Shown here piece after piece: positions 1 to 7,379 of a stretch of DNA of 31,450 nt. Positions within the stretch are counted from its first letter, which is position 1. Each line of letters begins with the position of its first letter. Source of the DNA: Succinatimonas sp. UBA7265 (GTDB taxonomy: Bacteria > Pseudomonadota > Gammaproteobacteria > Enterobacterales > Succinivibrionaceae); the NCBI GenBank assembly GCA_002473165.1, contig DKSD01000009.1, positions 1-31,450 of the forward strand. Direction: 5' to 3'. Both the position numbers and the translations under genes were made by a program. The notes below the pieces were generated by a model. The model was not told the DNA's origin. It did not search any database and saw only the letters and a list, made by a program, of their open reading frames with translations.

Positions 1-62
1 CTGCCGAACACCTTCTTGAAGACATAATCCGAGGTGATGGTCAGGCTCTTTTCATCAGCCAT
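1..62 (-). CDS. N-terminus of a PD-(D/E)XK family (Rpn/transposase-like) protein, cut by window edge
   Basis: Reading the minus strand from an ATG at 62 gives 20 residues, starting MADEKS and ending with the motif DYVFKKVFG, before the window ends. A start followed by a short polar stretch and D-Y-x-F-K-x-x-F-G is typical of the N-terminus of the Rpn recombination-promoting nuclease / PD-(D/E)XK 'transposase family' proteins. A GGAG ribosome-binding site lies about 10 bases upstream of the ATG. The catalytic core is outside the window, so it cannot be said whether the gene is intact. The call rests on one N-terminal motif and is tentative. Confidence 0.55.
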   Translation of the reverse strand, partial: MADEKSLTITSDYVFKKVFG

Positions 63-285
63 GCTTTCTTACTCCGATTTTAGGTTGGATTTAAAGGACG
101 GCAAAGCATAGCAAATGGAAAAAAACCGTGTTTCCAAAATTCCGACATTTGCACGGAGGCAGTTTACTTAATGATTTAAATACCAGAAATTGACATGCCA
201 GATTTTAGTGTGGCTAAAATTTCCGCTGATAATTTCGCGCGATCTGCGGCAAATGGCAGCTACGCTGTGCATTCAGCCCGGGAGG
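63..285. other. Intergenic DNA between the Rpn-like gene and degQ
   Basis: AT-richer than the surrounding genes, with no credible coding frame. On the plus strand a TTGACA (190-195) is followed by TAAAAT (215-220), but the 19-base spacing is long and no gene follows in that direction. The promoter of the Rpn-like gene must lie here; I cannot place it. Confidence 0.6.
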
Positions 286-314
286 AATAAAAAGGGCGGC
301 CTTGCGGCCGCCCC
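286..314 (-). terminator. Rho-independent terminator of degQ
   Basis: GGGCGGCC (294-301) and GGCCGCCC (306-313) form an 8-bp GC stem with a 4-base loop. On the minus strand the stem is followed by TTTTTATT (complement of 286-293). It sits 20 bases beyond the degQ stop codon. Confidence 0.9.
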
Positions 315-333
315 GTATGCCTTTTGCCAGGTG

Positions 334-1731
334 TTATCTCAGAGTGATGAAGATCTCAGAGCTGCCGCGCTTGATCCTGATCGCGCCGATGCGCCCCTTG
401 GCCTTGGAGAGCGCCTGCTTTAACTCGGAGATGCTGCCGATGTCAGAGCGGTTGAGGCCGGTGATGATGTCGCCCTGTTTAAGGCCGATCCTCGCGGCCA
501 CCGAGCCCTGGGCCACGGATGTCACTTTGATGCCTTCATCGCTGTCGGCAAAGCTTGCGCCTTTGAGCGCCGGAGCCAGATCCGAGACCTCGCCGTTTTC
601 CGCGTCCTCGTCAAAGCTCTCCTCAGCGCCGAGCTTAACGTTCAAGGTGAGGGTCTTGCCGTTGCGGAACACGCCGAGGGTGATGTCGCTGCCCGGACGG
701 TTTGTGGCGACCTGGGCGCGCAGCTGGGCGAACGACTTGACGCTCTTGCCGTTTACCGAGGTGATGATGTCGCCGGGTTTGACGCCGGCTTTGTCAGCGG
801 CGCTGCCTTTCATGACCTGATTGACGAAGGCGCCGGAGCTTTGGGTGTAGCCGAAGCTCTGGGCCAGATCGGCGTTGAGCTCGGTGCCGGTAACCCCGAG
901 CATACCGCGCTTGACGCTGCCGTATTTGAGGATCTGATCGGTGATCGTCCTGACCATGTTCGACGGGATGGCAAAGCCGATGCCGATGTTGCCGCCGTTA
1001 GGCCCTAAGATGGCGGTGTTAATGCCGATGAGTTCGCCGCGAAGGTTCACGAGGGCGCCGCCGGAGTTGCCGCTGTTGATGGCGGCATCCGTCTGGATGA
1101 AGTTCTCGATGTTCTCGATGTTAAGGCCGCTGCGGCCTAAAGCGGAGATGATGCCGGAGGTTACGGTCTGGCCTAAACCGAAGGGGTTGCCGACGGCGAT
1201 CGCGAAATCGCCGACCTGCAGATCGTCAGAATCGGCGATCGGCATCTGGGTGAGGCCGGAGAAATCCTTGAGCTTTAAGAGCGCGAGATCGGTGTGCTCG
1301 TCCTGACCGACTTTTTCAGCGCTGAACGTGCGGCCGTCGGAGGTTTCAACCTTGATCTCCTCGGCGCTGTCCACGACGTGGAAGTTCGTGACGACCAGCC
1401 CTTTTTCAGCGTTGATGATTACGCCCGAACCTAAGGCGCGGAACTCGCGCTCCTGCTTCTGGCTGCCCATGTTGCCGAGATCCGGGAACATGAACTGGAA
1501 CTCCTGGGGGATCTGCAGCGTGGGAACGTCCACTGCTTTCTTGCCTTTGACCTGGATGTTTACGACCGAAGGGAGGATCTGCCTGACCATCGGGGCCAGA
1601 GAGGGCACGGAGCCGTCGGCTGCGGCGCTCTGCAAAATCGGGGCTGCAGCGCTGGCGCCGGCAGTGCCTGCGAAAAATACCGAGCAGGCCAGAGCGGCTG
1701 CAATGGCGGTGAGTTTTAAGCTGCGAGTCAT
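334..1731 (-). CDS. degQ: Periplasmic serine endoprotease DegQ/DegP (HtrA family)
   Basis: 465-residue HtrA protease/chaperone that degrades misfolded periplasmic proteins. The start at 1731 gives MTRSLK followed by a hydrophobic stretch and an AGASA-type cleavage region, a standard Sec signal peptide. An upstream in-frame start at 1797 would bury this signal. A purine-rich AGAGGAAAA precedes 1731. The trypsin-like domain shows the triad His118 (TNFHVV), Asp148 (HTDLAL) and Ser223 (NSGNSGG). Two PDZ domains follow at about 280-370 and 395-465, each with a PGDII- or QGDII-like carboxylate-binding region. It lies downstream of zapG in the same direction, as in E. coli, where degS follows degQ; here no degS follows and the gene ends at a terminator. 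DegP cannot be excluded by sequence alone, but synteny favours DegQ. Confidence 0.93.
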   Translation of the reverse strand: MTRSLKLTAIAAALACSVFFAGTAGASAAAPILQSAAADGSVPSLAPMVRQILPSVVNIQVKGKKAVDVPTLQIPQEFQFMFPDLGNMGSQKQEREFRALGSGVIINAEKGLVVTNFHVVDSAEEIKVETSDGRTFSAEKVGQDEHTDLALLKLKDFSGLTQMPIADSDDLQVGDFAIAVGNPFGLGQTVTSGIISALGRSGLNIENIENFIQTDAAINSGNSGGALVNLRGELIGINTAILGPNGGNIGIGFAIPSNMVRTITDQILKYGSVKRGMLGVTGTELNADLAQSFGYTQSSGAFVNQVMKGSAADKAGVKPGDIITSVNGKSVKSFAQLRAQVATNRPGSDITLGVFRNGKTLTLNVKLGAEESFDEDAENGEVSDLAPALKGASFADSDEGIKVTSVAQGSVAARIGLKQGDIITGLNRSDIGSISELKQALSKAKGRIGAIRIKRGSSEIFITLR

Positions 1732-1827
1732 ATAAGAATTTTTCCTCTTTTTAAACTGACGGGTGCGCGCTCGCGGGCCGTCACGCCCGGGAGCCAATTC
1801 TTCCGTTACTCAGTGTAAATGGGGACG

Positions 1828-1871
1828 GAGGACCGGTTTTTTAAGCCGCGGCGGCAAAAAAACCGGTCCTC
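1828..1871. repeat. Perfect 15-bp inverted repeat between zapG and degQ
   Basis: GAGGACCGGTTTTTT (1828-1842) and its exact reverse complement (1857-1871) flank a 14-base loop that itself contains the palindrome GCCGCGGC. It starts 12 bases after the zapG stop. There is no U-run after the stem on either strand, because the T/A runs are inside the stem, so it is not a textbook terminator. It may be an attenuator, an RNA-processing or stabilising hairpin in a zapG-degQ transcript, or a weak terminator. Confidence 0.7.
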
Positions 1872-1883
1872 GTTAAAGGAGGG

Positions 1884-2468
1884 TTATTTCTGCTCTTCCG
1901 AAGCTTTGACCTGATCTTCGGACGCAACACTTATGGTTTGCTTAGCATCTTCGACAACTGCTGCCGGAGCTGCTGTTTCTTCAGGCTTTTTTTCAGGGGC
2001 GGGAGCCGCAGGCTCTGCGGCTTTGGGCTCTTCAGGGAGAGGTTCAGGCTTCTTTTCCAGCTGCGCTGCGGCGGCCTGCTGGCGGCGGCGCTCTTCTGTG
2101 ACGCTCTCGCTCTCGTGGTTGAAATCCTCAAGCGTGCTCTCTGAGAGCATCTGCTTTAAGCTGTCCTCAACTTCGATCTCATCCTCGGGCACAAAGAGCT
2201 TGCCGTCGCCGGTGGAGAGCTTGGAGGCCGCTTCCTTCATGAAAGCCGAGTAGGCGCGGTAGCTCTTGTCGAGCTGGGAGTAAAGCTCGCCTGAGGTGTG
2301 GAAGAACTCGTCTAAGATGCGGCGCGCCGAGGCCAGCTCGCGCTTGGTGCGGGTCAGTTCGTCCTGTACGCGGTGGCTGGGGAAGATCTTTCCCAGGCCC
2401 AGCGAAAAGGCCAGGCCCCCTAAGAAAAAGCCGACGATGAAAGCCAGGGCGATAAGCATGTAAAGCAT
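1884..2468 (-). CDS. zapG: Inner-membrane division/envelope factor ZapG (YhcB, DUF1043)
   Basis: About 194 residues. One N-terminal transmembrane helix (about residues 1-25, with GFFLGG in it) is followed by a long charged coiled-coil segment (about 33-95), the DUF1043/YhcB layout. A C-terminal tail rich in Pro, Ala, Glu and Lys (about 125-194) makes it longer than the E. coli protein of about 130 residues. YhcB is a membrane-anchored protein linked to division and to coordination of envelope synthesis. The start is uncertain: ATG codons at 2468 and 2459 both put the membrane helix at the N-terminus and neither has a good Shine-Dalgarno. A TTG at 2567 would add 33 residues with no homologous counterpart. 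Divergent from rplM and upstream of degQ, matching the E. coli rpsI/rplM-yhcB-degQ neighbourhood. Confidence 0.85.
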   Translation of the reverse strand: MLYMLIALAFIVGFFLGGLAFSLGLGKIFPSHRVQDELTRTKRELASARRILDEFFHTSGELYSQLDKSYRAYSAFMKEAASKLSTGDGKLFVPEDEIEVEDSLKQMLSESTLEDFNHESESVTEERRRQQAAAAQLEKKPEPLPEEPKAAEPAAPAPEKKPEETAAPAAVVEDAKQTISVASEDQVKASEEQK

Positions 2469-2514
2469 GATGAGCTGAACCCGAACCAGAGCAATTGCAC
2501 CTAAATCATTTAAG

Positions 2515-2543
2515 ATTGTACGGTCAAATACAGATGCTTTAAA
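2515..2543 (-). promoter_or_regulatory. Candidate zapG promoter
   Basis: On the minus strand TTTAAA (2543-2538) and TACAAT (2520-2515) are 17 bases apart. A start near 2508 would give a leader of about 40 bases before the ATG at 2468, which supports that start over the one at 2567. Confidence 0.4.
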
Positions 2544-2636
2544 GAAGCCTGTCTCAAAGTTTTGCAAGTGCGCAGGGCAGGATTAAAGCCGCCTGAAAAT
2601 TTCCGCATTAATCTGGTCTTGAGCAACCCTCGCGTG

Positions 2637-2642
2637 TATAAT
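2637..2642 (+). promoter_or_regulatory. -10 box of the rplM-rpsI promoter
   Basis: Perfect TATAAT preceded by TG, with no good -35 (best is CTGGTC 18 bases upstream). Transcription would start near 2649 and give a leader of about 138 bases before rplM. Confidence 0.65.
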
Positions 2643-2749
2643 ATTTGCGCCCCTTTAGCTGCGCGGCGGTTTCCCACCCGTCCGTTGCGGCGCAGGTCTG
2701 CCGGGAGGCGGCCTGTTTGGATTCACCAGGCAGCGATGCCTGATTGTTA

Positions 2750-2772
2750 GGGAGCCGTAAAGCGCGGCTCCC
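2750..2772 (+). promoter_or_regulatory. Leader hairpin just upstream of rplM
   Basis: GGGAGCCG (2750-2757) pairs perfectly with CGGCTCCC (2765-2772) around a 7-base loop. The stem ends 14 bases before the rplM ATG, just before AAAAAGGG, which includes the Shine-Dalgarno. In E. coli the rplM-rpsI operon is repressed by its own product L13 through the mRNA leader; this hairpin is a candidate for such a target, which is inference. Confidence 0.55.
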
Positions 2773-2786
2773 AAAAAGGGTTAAAC

Positions 2787-3215
2787 ATGAAAACTTATGT
2801 AGCAAGACCGTCCACCATTAAGCGTGAATGGTTTGTTGTCGATGCCAATGGTCAGACTTTAGGCCGCATCGCCACTGAAATTGCCATGCGTCTGCGCGGC
2901 AAACACAAGCCGGAATACACCCCGTTCCTCGACACCGGTGATTACGTCATCGTGATCAACGCTGCCAAGGTCAAGGTTACCGGCAACAAGTTCCTCGACA
3001 AGAAGTACTACCACCACTCCGGCTACCCGGGGGGGATCAAAGAGGCTTCTTTTGAGGAGCTCCTGCAGCGCAGGCCCGAAGCGATCATCGAGAATGCCGT
3101 CCGCGGCATGCTCCCGAAGGGACCGCTCGGCCGTGCCATGTTCCGTAAACTCAAGGTGTACGCTGGTGAGTCGCATCTCCATGCCGCTCAGCAGCCTCAG
3201 GTTCTCAAGTTTTAA
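2787..3215 (+). CDS. rplM: 50S ribosomal protein L13
   Basis: 142 residues, the usual bacterial length, near-colinear with E. coli L13. Recognisable blocks are DTGDYVIVINA, YYHHSGYPGG and the highly conserved GMLPKGPLGRAMFRKLKVY, then HAAQQPQVL at the C-terminus. L13 is an early-assembling large-subunit protein that binds 23S rRNA. AGGG lies about 7 bases before the ATG. First gene of the rplM-rpsI operon, 13 bases from rpsI. Confidence 0.99.
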   Translation: MKTYVARPSTIKREWFVVDANGQTLGRIATEIAMRLRGKHKPEYTPFLDTGDYVIVINAAKVKVTGNKFLDKKYYHHSGYPGGIKEASFEELLQRRPEAIIENAVRGMLPKGPLGRAMFRKLKVYAGESHLHAAQQPQVLKF

Positions 3216-3228
3216 GGAGCATTAGACA

Positions 3229-3621
3229 ATGGCTGCAAATCAGTATTACGGCACCGGCCGCCGCAAGGAGTCCACTGCTCGCGTGTTCGTTAAACAGGGC
3301 ACCGGCAAGCTGGAGATCAATGGCAAATCGCTGGAGCAGTACTTCGGCCGTCCCACCTCTCGCATGGTGGTGACCCAGCCTCTGGAGCTGCTTGAGTTAA
3401 CCGACAAGCTTGACATCTACGTGACTGTTTCAGGCGGCGGTATCACCGGCCAGGCCGGCGCAATCCGTCTGGGCATCACCCGCGCCCTGATGCAGTACGA
3501 CGAGACTTTCCGCCCTGCGCTGCGCAAGGCCGGCTTCGTCACCCGTGATGCCCGTGCTGTTGAGCGTAAGAAGGTCGGCCTGCACAAGGCCCGCAAGCGC
3601 CCGCAGTACAGCAAGCGTTAA
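3229..3621 (+). CDS. rpsI: 30S ribosomal protein S9
   Basis: 130 residues, the standard S9 length. It begins with the conserved YYGTGRRKESTARVF, has the GGGITGQAGAIRLGI core, and ends in the basic tail RKRPQYSKR, whose last residues reach the P-site tRNA on the small subunit. GGAG lies 11 bases before the ATG. Cotranscribed with rplM and followed by a terminator. The petABC or sspAB genes that often follow rpsI in gammaproteobacteria are not here; sspB is 6.6 kb away. Confidence 0.99.
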   Translation: MAANQYYGTGRRKESTARVFVKQGTGKLEINGKSLEQYFGRPTSRMVVTQPLELLELTDKLDIYVTVSGGGITGQAGAIRLGITRALMQYDETFRPALRKAGFVTRDARAVERKKVGLHKARKRPQYSKR

Positions 3622-3643
3622 GCGCTTCGGCAACAATTTTCAG

Positions 3644-3675
3644 AGAGACCGGGGTTCAGACTCCGGTCTTTTTTT
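3644..3675 (+). terminator. Rho-independent terminator of rplM-rpsI
   Basis: AGACCGG (3646-3652) pairs with CCGGTCT (3663-3669) around a 10-base loop, and the stem runs into seven consecutive T residues (3669-3675). Confidence 0.92.
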
Positions 3676-3885
3676 GTCTCAGGCCAGTTGTTTTCGGGAT
3701 TTACTGTAAATTTGCAGTAAAAAGCGATTTTGCAGCATTGACCTTCCCTATGACATCACACCAAGGCTGGCTGGAACCGCCGGGCCAGTCCTGCAGACTC
3801 GTTCTCTTGATCTCTGCGCTCTCACGGCTTAAACGATATATTGGCGTTTGCTGAGCTGAGCGATCGCGGGTTATAAAGACGAAGA
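3676..3885. other. Intergenic DNA between two convergent units
   Basis: No coding frame is supported. The one structure seen is an inverted repeat TTTACTG (3700-3706) / CAGTAAA (3715-3721) with an 8-base AT-rich spacer. It resembles a regulator half-site pair, but no promoter faces it. Confidence 0.5.
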
Positions 3886-3911
3886 AAGCCGGTTTCACAA
3901 GAAACCGGCTT
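3878..3911 (-). terminator. Terminator of the pdxA2-aldolase-ADH operon
   Basis: AAGCCGGTTTC (3886-3896) and GAAACCGGCTT (3901-3911) form an 11-bp perfect stem with a 4-base loop. On the minus strand the stem is followed by a short interrupted T run (TCTTC). It lies 17 bases beyond the alcohol dehydrogenase stop. Confidence 0.75.
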
Positions 3912-3928
3912 CATAACAATGGGGCGGA

Positions 3929-5092
3929 TCAGGAGTTGGCCTTTAAGACCTTCTCGTAGATGTCGCGCATCTCCTCGCGGGTGAGATCCCTGGGGTTGTT
4001 GCCCAGGAGCCTTGTGACCTTGGAGGCGCCGTCGATGAGATCGTCTATGACATCGAAAGTCACGCCTTTGGCTTTGAGATCGCAATGGATGTTCAGATCG
4101 GAGTTGAGGGCGTAGAGCTCTTTGACAAAGAGATCGGCGCATTCCTCATCGCTCCTGCCCGCGCAGGGCAGTTCCATCGCTTTGGCCATGACGGCGTATT
4201 TCTCAATGCAGTCAGGCTTGTTCACTTCCATCACATAGGGCATGAGGATGGCGTTGGCCAGCCCGTGCGGGATGTGGTAGCGGCCGCCCAGCGGATAGGA
4301 AAGCGCGTGGATGGCGGTGGTGGACGATGAAGCGATCGCGATGCCGCCGAACGTGGAAGCCACCTGCATGAGCTCGCGCGCTTTGAGATCCGACGGCGTC
4401 TTGTAGCAGCGGCGCAACGCCTTTTCCACCAGCTTGATCCCGTGCAGCGAGAACGACTCGGAGAGCAGGTTGTTCTTCTTGGAGATGTAGCACTCCATGA
4501 GGTGGCACAGCGCGTCGATGCCGGTGTTGGCGGTGATGTGCGCAGGCAGGCCGGCGGTCATGGAAGGATCGAGCAGCGCCACGTCTGAGATCATGAGATC
4601 GGTGACGATGCCGACCTTTAACTGCTCCTCAGGGACGAGCACGATGGCGTTCGGCGTGGCCTCAGAGCCGGTGCCGGCAGTAGTAGGGACCATGATAGTC
4701 GGCACGCCGCGGACTGATGGCTTTTTGCCTTTGACCATCTCGCGCAGTGTCACTTTGTTCGTGAGCATGAGCGAGACGAGCTTTGAGGTGTCCATGGCCG
4801 AGCCGCCGCCGATGGCGACTATAGCGTCGCACTGGTGCGCTTTGGCCTGCTCAAAGATCTTTTCAACCTGTTCTACCGACGGCTCAGGCGGCACGTCGTG
4901 CACCACGGAGACCTTAATGCCGGCTGCGGCCAGGGACTCCTCGGCGCCCTTGGTCAGGCCAAGCCTGTAGACGCCGTCGTCAGTGACGATCACGGCGGCT
5001 TTTGCGCCAAAAGATTTGACGATCTCAGGGAGCTCTTTGAGCGAGCCCTCTCCTGAGACGATCTTGCGTATAGAACCTAACTGGTAAGACAT
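3929..5092 (-). CDS. Iron-containing (group III) alcohol dehydrogenase
   Basis: 387 residues, the length of FucO/EutG/YiaY-type NAD(P)-dependent alcohol dehydrogenases. The NAD-binding GGGS motif is at 95-98 and the PTTAGTGSE block at 136-144. Metal ligands by family alignment are Asp193, His197 (GIDALCH), His262 and His276 (HIPHG). The enzyme would interconvert an aldehyde or ketone and an alcohol in the cytoplasm; the substrate is not readable from sequence. AAGGAG lies 9 bases before the ATG, and the gene starts 25 bases after the aldolase-like gene, so it is the last gene of the pdxA2 operon. In context it may reduce an aldehyde released by the aldolase, or oxidise a hydroxy acid before phosphorylation. 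Both are inference. Confidence 0.92.
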   Translation of the reverse strand: MSYQLGSIRKIVSGEGSLKELPEIVKSFGAKAAVIVTDDGVYRLGLTKGAEESLAAAGIKVSVVHDVPPEPSVEQVEKIFEQAKAHQCDAIVAIGGGSAMDTSKLVSLMLTNKVTLREMVKGKKPSVRGVPTIMVPTTAGTGSEATPNAIVLVPEEQLKVGIVTDLMISDVALLDPSMTAGLPAHITANTGIDALCHLMECYISKKNNLLSESFSLHGIKLVEKALRRCYKTPSDLKARELMQVASTFGGIAIASSSTTAIHALSYPLGGRYHIPHGLANAILMPYVMEVNKPDCIEKYAVMAKAMELPCAGRSDEECADLFVKELYALNSDLNIHCDLKAKGVTFDVIDDLIDGASKVTRLLGNNPRDLTREEMRDIYEKVLKANS

Positions 5093-5117
5093 TCAATAAA
5101 CTCCTTCTCAGAGGCCG

Positions 5118-6002
5118 TCAGTCATAAAGCTTGAACACGTCGAGCAGGGCCTGATCGATTTCCTTGCTCTCGATGTTGGACGGCGCGCGGGCCGGGCCGA
5201 CATTGAAGCCTTTGAGCTGGGCGGCGCGTTTGACAACGGAATTCGGGTTGCCCATCTGCATGACATTGCGGAAAGCGCGGATCTTGCGCTGCGCGGCGTT
5301 GGCCGCCTCGAAATCGCCTTTCTTGAAGAGGTCATAGATGGAAGCCATGAGCTCCGGGAAGACGTTGGAGCAGCCGGAGATGGCGCCCGCGCCGCCGGCC
5401 TTGAGGGTCCAAAGGATCAGCGAGTCGGAGCCGGCTAACACCTGGAGACGGTTGTCGGTGTTCTCGATGTACTTGAGGGTGTTGTCAAAGTTGCCGGAGC
5501 TGTCTTTGATGCCGATTACGTTAGGGCAGCGCTCGGCGATGGTTTTTGCGGTCTTGTAGTCGATGTTGTTGCCGGTGCGCGCGGGAATGTTGTAGAGCAG
5601 GATCGGCAGATCGGTGGCGGCGGCGACGGCGGAGTAGTGGCGGATCAGATCCGGCTGCTTGATGGCGGTGAAGTACGGGGAGATCACGGAGAGGCAGTCA
5701 ACGCCTTTGATCTTGGAAACCTCGCGGGTAAGCTCGACGGTCTCCTTAGTGGTTACGCAGCCGGTGCCTGCGTAAACCGGGACGCGGCCGTCCACAGCTT
5801 CGACGGCGGCTTCAATGATCTCAAGCTTCTCTTTAAACGAGAATGCGTAAAACTCGCCGTTGGTTCCCAGGGCGAAAATGCCGTGGACGCCTGATTTGAT
5901 CAGGTGATCTATAAACTCCTGATAAGCTTTTTTGTTGAAGTTCTCGTGCTCATCGAGGGCGGTAAGCACGGGGGTGATCACGCCGTAAGCTTTAAAAGCC
6001 AT
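5118..6002 (-). CDS. DapA/NAL-superfamily class I aldolase, substrate unknown
   Basis: 294-residue TIM-barrel protein of the dihydrodipicolinate synthase / N-acetylneuraminate lyase superfamily. Lys166 (GIKDSSG) is the Schiff-base lysine, Tyr137 (LLYNIP) and Tyr110 match the active-site tyrosines, and Arg142 is the equivalent of DapA Arg138. The loop that reads GTTGE in true DapA is GTNGE here (46-50), so the second threonine, which holds the pyruvate carboxylate, is Asn48. With its place between a PdxA2-like gene and an alcohol dehydrogenase, this argues for a catabolic 2-keto acid aldolase or dehydratase rather than lysine biosynthesis. GGAG precedes the ATG. The distance to pdxA2 is 34 bases, so it is operonic. 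Confidence 0.9.
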   Translation of the reverse strand: MAFKAYGVITPVLTALDEHENFNKKAYQEFIDHLIKSGVHGIFALGTNGEFYAFSFKEKLEIIEAAVEAVDGRVPVYAGTGCVTTKETVELTREVSKIKGVDCLSVISPYFTAIKQPDLIRHYSAVAAATDLPILLYNIPARTGNNIDYKTAKTIAERCPNVIGIKDSSGNFDNTLKYIENTDNRLQVLAGSDSLILWTLKAGGAGAISGCSNVFPELMASIYDLFKKGDFEAANAAQRKIRAFRNVMQMGNPNSVVKRAAQLKGFNVGPARAPSNIESKEIDQALLDVFKLYD

Positions 6003-6036
6003 GTTAAAAACTCCTAAAGAGGGATCTGTTTGATTG

Positions 6037-7050
6037 TCAGTTCGTTAAAAGGTCTTTGAATTTCGTGTCAGCCATCTTGGCGCCGATGGTCAGGGCGGCG
6101 GTCATGGACTCGCTGTCCGCGATGCCCTTGCCGGCGATCTCAAAGGCGGTGCCGTGATCTACGGAAGTCCTGATGATCGGCAAGCCGACGGTGATGTTGA
6201 CGCCTGAGGAGAAGCCCAGGACTTTTAGCGGGATGTGGCCTTGATCGTGATACATGACCACGACGATGTCGAACTCTCCGCGGTTGGCCGCGCGGTGGAA
6301 CACCGTGTCCGGGGCGATCGGCCCCTGCACGTTTATGCCTTCGCTCTGCGCCTGCTGCACGGCAGGCAGGATCTCCTGCGCGTCCTCCCAGCCAAAGAGA
6401 CCGCCTTCGCCGCAGTGGGGGTTAAGCCCGGCAACCGCGATGCGGGGGTTCTCAAAGCCCATAAGCTTTAAGGTCTCGTCGGCAAGGTGGATGACCTTGA
6501 GCACGCGGTCTTTCTTGACCGCGTCGCACGCCTGGCGCAGCGAAATGTGGGTGGAAACATGGATGACGCGCAGTTTCGGGCTGTCGAGCATCATAGAGTA
6601 GTCTTTTGTATGGGTGAGCGTGGCGAGGATCTCGGTGTGGCCCGGGCAGTTGCACCCGCCCAAATGCAGCGCTTCCTTGTTCAGCGGCGCTGTGACGATG
6701 GCGTGGATCTTATGAGCCATGGCGTCTTTGACGGCGCGCTCGATAAAGAGGTAGGCGCCTTTGCCGCATACGGCGCTGACTTTGCCAAAAGGAATATCCG
6801 CGGGGATGCAGTTTAAGTCGATCACTTCAAGGCGCGAAGGTGAAGGGTCAGCCTCATCCGGATCGTTTATCACGCGGATTTCGGTTTTGGAGCCGATGAT
6901 CGCCGCGGCGCGTCTGAGCTGGCCTGCGTCACCGTAAACGACGGGCCTTGCCGTCTCGTACAGCTTCGGATCAGCGCAGGCTTTTACGGTGATTTCAGAG
7001 CCGATGCCGGCGGCATCGCCCATGGTGATGCCAAGTACGGGCTTTTTCAT
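6037..7050 (-). CDS. pdxA2: PdxA2-type 4-phospho-sugar-acid dehydrogenase (4-hydroxythreonine-4-phosphate dehydrogenase family)
   Basis: 337 residues of the PdxA family. The N-terminus carries GDAAGIG (11-17), where true PdxA has GDPAGIG. Metal-ligand histidines are His168, His212 (NPHCGE) and His268 (YHDQGH), and GHTE is at 137-140. PdxA2 proteins linked to DUF1537 kinases oxidise and decarboxylate 4-phospho-D-threonate or D-erythronate to dihydroxyacetone phosphate. The facing kinase at 8366 makes that function more likely than vitamin B6 synthesis. The start at 7050 is chosen because GGAGGAAA lies 6 bases upstream; an ATG at 7101 would fall inside the operator. First gene of a three-gene operon controlled by the operator/CRP region at 7102-7157. 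Confidence 0.88.
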   Translation of the reverse strand: MKKPVLGITMGDAAGIGSEITVKACADPKLYETARPVVYGDAGQLRRAAAIIGSKTEIRVINDPDEADPSPSRLEVIDLNCIPADIPFGKVSAVCGKGAYLFIERAVKDAMAHKIHAIVTAPLNKEALHLGGCNCPGHTEILATLTHTKDYSMMLDSPKLRVIHVSTHISLRQACDAVKKDRVLKVIHLADETLKLMGFENPRIAVAGLNPHCGEGGLFGWEDAQEILPAVQQAQSEGINVQGPIAPDTVFHRAANRGEFDIVVVMYHDQGHIPLKVLGFSSGVNITVGLPIIRTSVDHGTAFEIAGKGIADSESMTAALTIGAKMADTKFKDLLTN

Positions 7051-7101
7051 ATTGGTTTCCTCCGATGCTGGCGTAAGATAGCTTAGCAAGGTGATTGTCA
7101 C

Positions 7102-7128
7102 ATAATCATATTGTGATTATATATAATC
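7102..7128 (-). promoter_or_regulatory. Operator overlapping the pdxA2 promoter
   Basis: ATAATCA-N5-TGATTAT (7102-7120) is a perfect 7-bp inverted repeat. A third half-site, ATAATC, follows at 7123-7128. Read on the minus strand, this 27-bp element matches the one at the kinase promoter (8311-8337) at 23 of 27 positions and in the same orientation relative to the -10 box. The likely ligand is the DeoR-type repressor encoded between them. Confidence 0.75.
7116..7121 (-). promoter_or_regulatory. -10 box of the pdxA2 operon promoter
   Basis: Perfect TATAAT on the minus strand inside the operator. The inferred start is near 7109, leaving about 58 bases of leader before the pdxA2 ATG. There is no good -35, consistent with activator dependence. 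Confidence 0.65.
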
Positions 7129-7141
7129 ATAAAACTAAAAA

Positions 7142-7157
7142 TTTGAGCGTTATCACA
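7142..7157 (-). promoter_or_regulatory. CRP (cAMP receptor protein) site for the pdxA2 operon
   Basis: On the minus strand TGTGA-N6-TCAAA matches the CRP core TGTGA-N6-TCACA at 9 of 10 positions. Its centre lies about 40.5 bases upstream of the inferred start, close to the class II activation distance. Confidence 0.6.
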
Positions 7158-7159
7158 CA

Positions 7160-7379
7160 ACGGAAAAGCTTTTAAAAGAGGGCCAGGCACAGGCGGAAGA
7201 AGGAAAGAGCTTTAGTTGCAACCAGCCGCTTCAAGGGTGCGGGTGCTACTTAAAAACAGCTGATGGCGCCTGCTGATTGCAAGCAGTCACAGACAGGCGG
7301 CGGAGGATTGTCTTGCGCCCGCTGTGTCTGCAACTTGAGCGGGCAGTGATTGCCGCGGGATCAGGGCGCGGCGGAGCTT
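7160..7379. other. Intergenic DNA downstream of deoR-type gene
   Basis: No supported coding frame and no clear terminator for the repressor gene. A short palindrome CTTTTAAAAG lies near 7169-7178. The rest shows no structure I can name. Confidence 0.5.

Noticed and set aside
190..325. Possible small RNA: TTGACA/TAAAAT followed by the 294-313 hairpin
   Set aside because: The spacing is 19 bases and on the plus strand the hairpin has no adjacent U-run. The same hairpin is fully explained as the degQ terminator on the other strand.
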